This document shows positions 4,240 to 5,392 of a DNA stretch of 5,392 bases, in pieces. The notes under the pieces were generated by a model. The model had not been told where the DNA came from. It worked only from the letters and a program-made list of their open reading frames with translations, and made no database searches. Source of the DNA: Deltaproteobacteria bacterium (GTDB lineage: Bacteria; Desulfobacterota; Binatia; Binatales; Binataceae); NCBI GenBank assembly GCA_021799555.1, contig JAJZAG010000262.1:1-5392 (forward strand), given 5' to 3'. The position numbers and the translations under genes were made by a program. Each line of letters opens with the position of its first letter. Positions within the stretch are counted from its first letter, which is position 1.

Positions 4240-5392
4240 TTATGCCTCGCGCGGGAAGCGCGATCGCCCAAGGGCGATGTAGCACGGCACCTGCGCCATC
4301 GAGACGAGCCCGGCGAGTTGCCAAGTTACGCCGACGCCGAGCACGTCAACCAGCTTGCCCTGCACCGGTTGGCCTACGGTGCCGCCGAGCGTCGCCATCG
4401 TGCTGCCGAATGAGAGCAGCGTCGCGCGATTTTCGCCCTCTATGGATTCGTTGTACCAGGCGGCATACATCGGCCCGATTGCGCCGCTGGCGAGATGGAT
4501 CAGCATCACCGCGGCGAGCGCGAACCACATCCTTGCGCCCGCGATTCCCGCGACGATTAGCGCCGCGCTCGCGATCATGCTCATTGCCGCGACAAAGCTC
4601 GGGCGCCGCTCCCATGTCAATGGCGCCCGTGCCGCGATCTCGGCGCCCGCCATCTGCATCAAGGTGATCGCGACAAATATCCAACCGACGATTGAAATTC
4701 GCGCATCGAAGCCCCGAGTGAAATACACTTGCCACTCGAGCCACCAGGCGGTCCACACCGACGCCGAGATCAGCCCGGCAATCGACAGGAGCCGCAGACT
4801 GCGCTCGGCAAATCCGAGCCGGGCCGAGTCGATGGCGCGGCGGCGGATCTCCGCGGCAATATGGATCGTCGGACGGCGGCGTCCCGCGCCTCGTTCCATC
4901 AGGATGAACGCGCCCGTTGCCGCGGCCGTCCATGCGAACGTGCCCAACAGGAACGGTAGCGCGATATCGATCTGAGCGACGTAGGCGCCAACAAGCGCCC
5001 CGCTCATTGCGGTGATCCGCATCAACTGGAATTGGCGCGAGAAGATGATGTCCTTGGGGCCCTGGAAGCCCGCAGCGTCGAGTGCGTCCACCATCCACGC
5101 GTCGATCGGTCCGTTGGCGAAAGTCGTGCCAAAACCCTCGAGAACTTCGGCGATGATGAACTGCCAGTAGTGATGCGACACGAAATAGAGCAGGAAGGCC
5201 GCGACATGAATCGCGCAGCCGATGACCGTTGCGGCGCGCCGCCCGACCGCGTCGCCGAATGCTCCTGTCGGCACGTCGGTCAGGAACATGACTACCAGGT
5301 ACGAGGCCGCGACCGTGTTGGTCTGGAACTGGTTGAGGCCGCGCGCGCGCAGGAACAGCGGATAGACCGCAAAGATAAAGGACGGCGCGAGG
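4240..5392 (-). CDS. MFS transporter, 5' end beyond the window
   Basis: 383 residues are visible and the frame stays open to the right edge. The Met encoded at 5289 is internal: codons upstream encode a clear first helix and loop (LAPSFIFAVYPLFLRARGL). Only the first part of helix 1 and the start codon are missing, so the full protein is about 400 aa, typical for the 12-helix major facilitator superfamily. MFS motif A is visible between helices 2 and 3 as GAFGDAVGRR. Helix 4 carries EGFGTTFANGPIDAWMVD. A basic cytoplasmic loop (ERGAGRRRPTIHIAAEIRRR) separates the two six-helix halves. GENRATLLSFGSTMATLGG lies at helix 11. It is an inner-membrane secondary transporter, probably an efflux or uptake permease. 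The substrate cannot be read from the sequence. It converges on the small CxxC gene, so it is a separate unit from the RRM genes. Confidence 0.9.
   Translation of the reverse strand, partial: LAPSFIFAVYPLFLRARGLNQFQTNTVAASYLVVMFLTDVPTGAFGDAVGRRAATVIGCAIHVAAFLLYFVSHHYWQFIIAEVLEGFGTTFANGPIDAWMVDALDAAGFQGPKDIIFSRQFQLMRITAMSGALVGAYVAQIDIALPFLLGTFAWTAAATGAFILMERGAGRRRPTIHIAAEIRRRAIDSARLGFAERSLRLLSIAGLISASVWTAWWLEWQVYFTRGFDARISIVGWIFVAITLMQMAGAEIAARAPLTWERRPSFVAAMSMIASAALIVAGIAGARMWFALAAVMLIHLASGAIGPMYAAWYNESIEGENRATLLSFGSTMATLGGTVGQPVQGKLVDVLGVGVTWQLAGLVSMAQVPCYIALGRSRFPREA

Noticed and set aside
4355..4975. 206-codon plus-strand frame, and a 250-codon minus frame at 4346-5098, over the MFS gene
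   Set aside because: The MFS frame gives 12 clear membrane segments and motif A. The others give no coherent protein.
1..5392. CRISPR array, transposon, tRNA or rRNA
   Set aside because: No regularly spaced direct repeats, terminal inverted repeats with a transposase, cloverleaf or rRNA-like segments were seen on either strand.

Overview
This 5.4 kb, GC-rich window (roughly 60% G+C by eye) comes from a bacterium. Its genes are compact, with Shine-Dalgarno sites and stem-loop terminators. Three points suggest a deltaproteobacterium-like or Binatota-like environmental lineage: RRM-type glycine-rich RNA-binding proteins, an SCP2-type thiolase next to an archaeal-type HMG-CoA-synthase/DUF35 protein, and GC-rich codon use. 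That taxonomic guess is inference and weak.

Left half, minus strand: a two-gene operon is transcribed leftward and ends at a strong terminator (26-59). The first gene (1282-2691) encodes a protein with an HMG-CoA-synthase/KAS III-like domain fused to a DUF35 zinc-ribbon/OB-fold domain. The second gene (79-1263), 18 bp downstream, encodes an SCP2-type thiolase with intact catalytic motifs. In archaea, a thiolase, a DUF35 protein and an HMG-CoA synthase form one complex. Here the DUF35 and synthase parts are one polypeptide, but the synthase domain lacks the catalytic Cys and His (Val and Asp at the aligned positions). It therefore looks like a pseudo-enzyme scaffold or substrate-handling partner of the thiolase. 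A promoter-like pair (2699-2728) would start its mRNA at or next to the second possible ATG, giving a leaderless message.

Middle, plus strand: an intergenic region of about 200 bp (2701-2909) with several possible RNA structures leads into two tandem paralogous RRM genes. The first (2910-3260) has a Gly/Arg-rich tail. The second (3397-3678) starts with GTG and has a short basic tail. A perfect 12-bp stem-loop separates them, and the two translation-initiation regions are similar. A near-identical hairpin motif, GGGCANNTAATGCCC, lies over the start codon of the first RRM gene and in its terminator. A truncated form lies at the start of the divergent operon.

Right part: a small orphan protein of 98 aa with a CxxC motif (3795-4091, plus) is followed by a hairpin region. 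Converging on it is a nearly complete MFS transporter gene (minus, 4240 to beyond the right edge).

The most unusual content is the catalytically degenerate synthase-DUF35 fusion paired with an intact thiolase. The possible self-regulatory RNA structures around the RRM pair come second.
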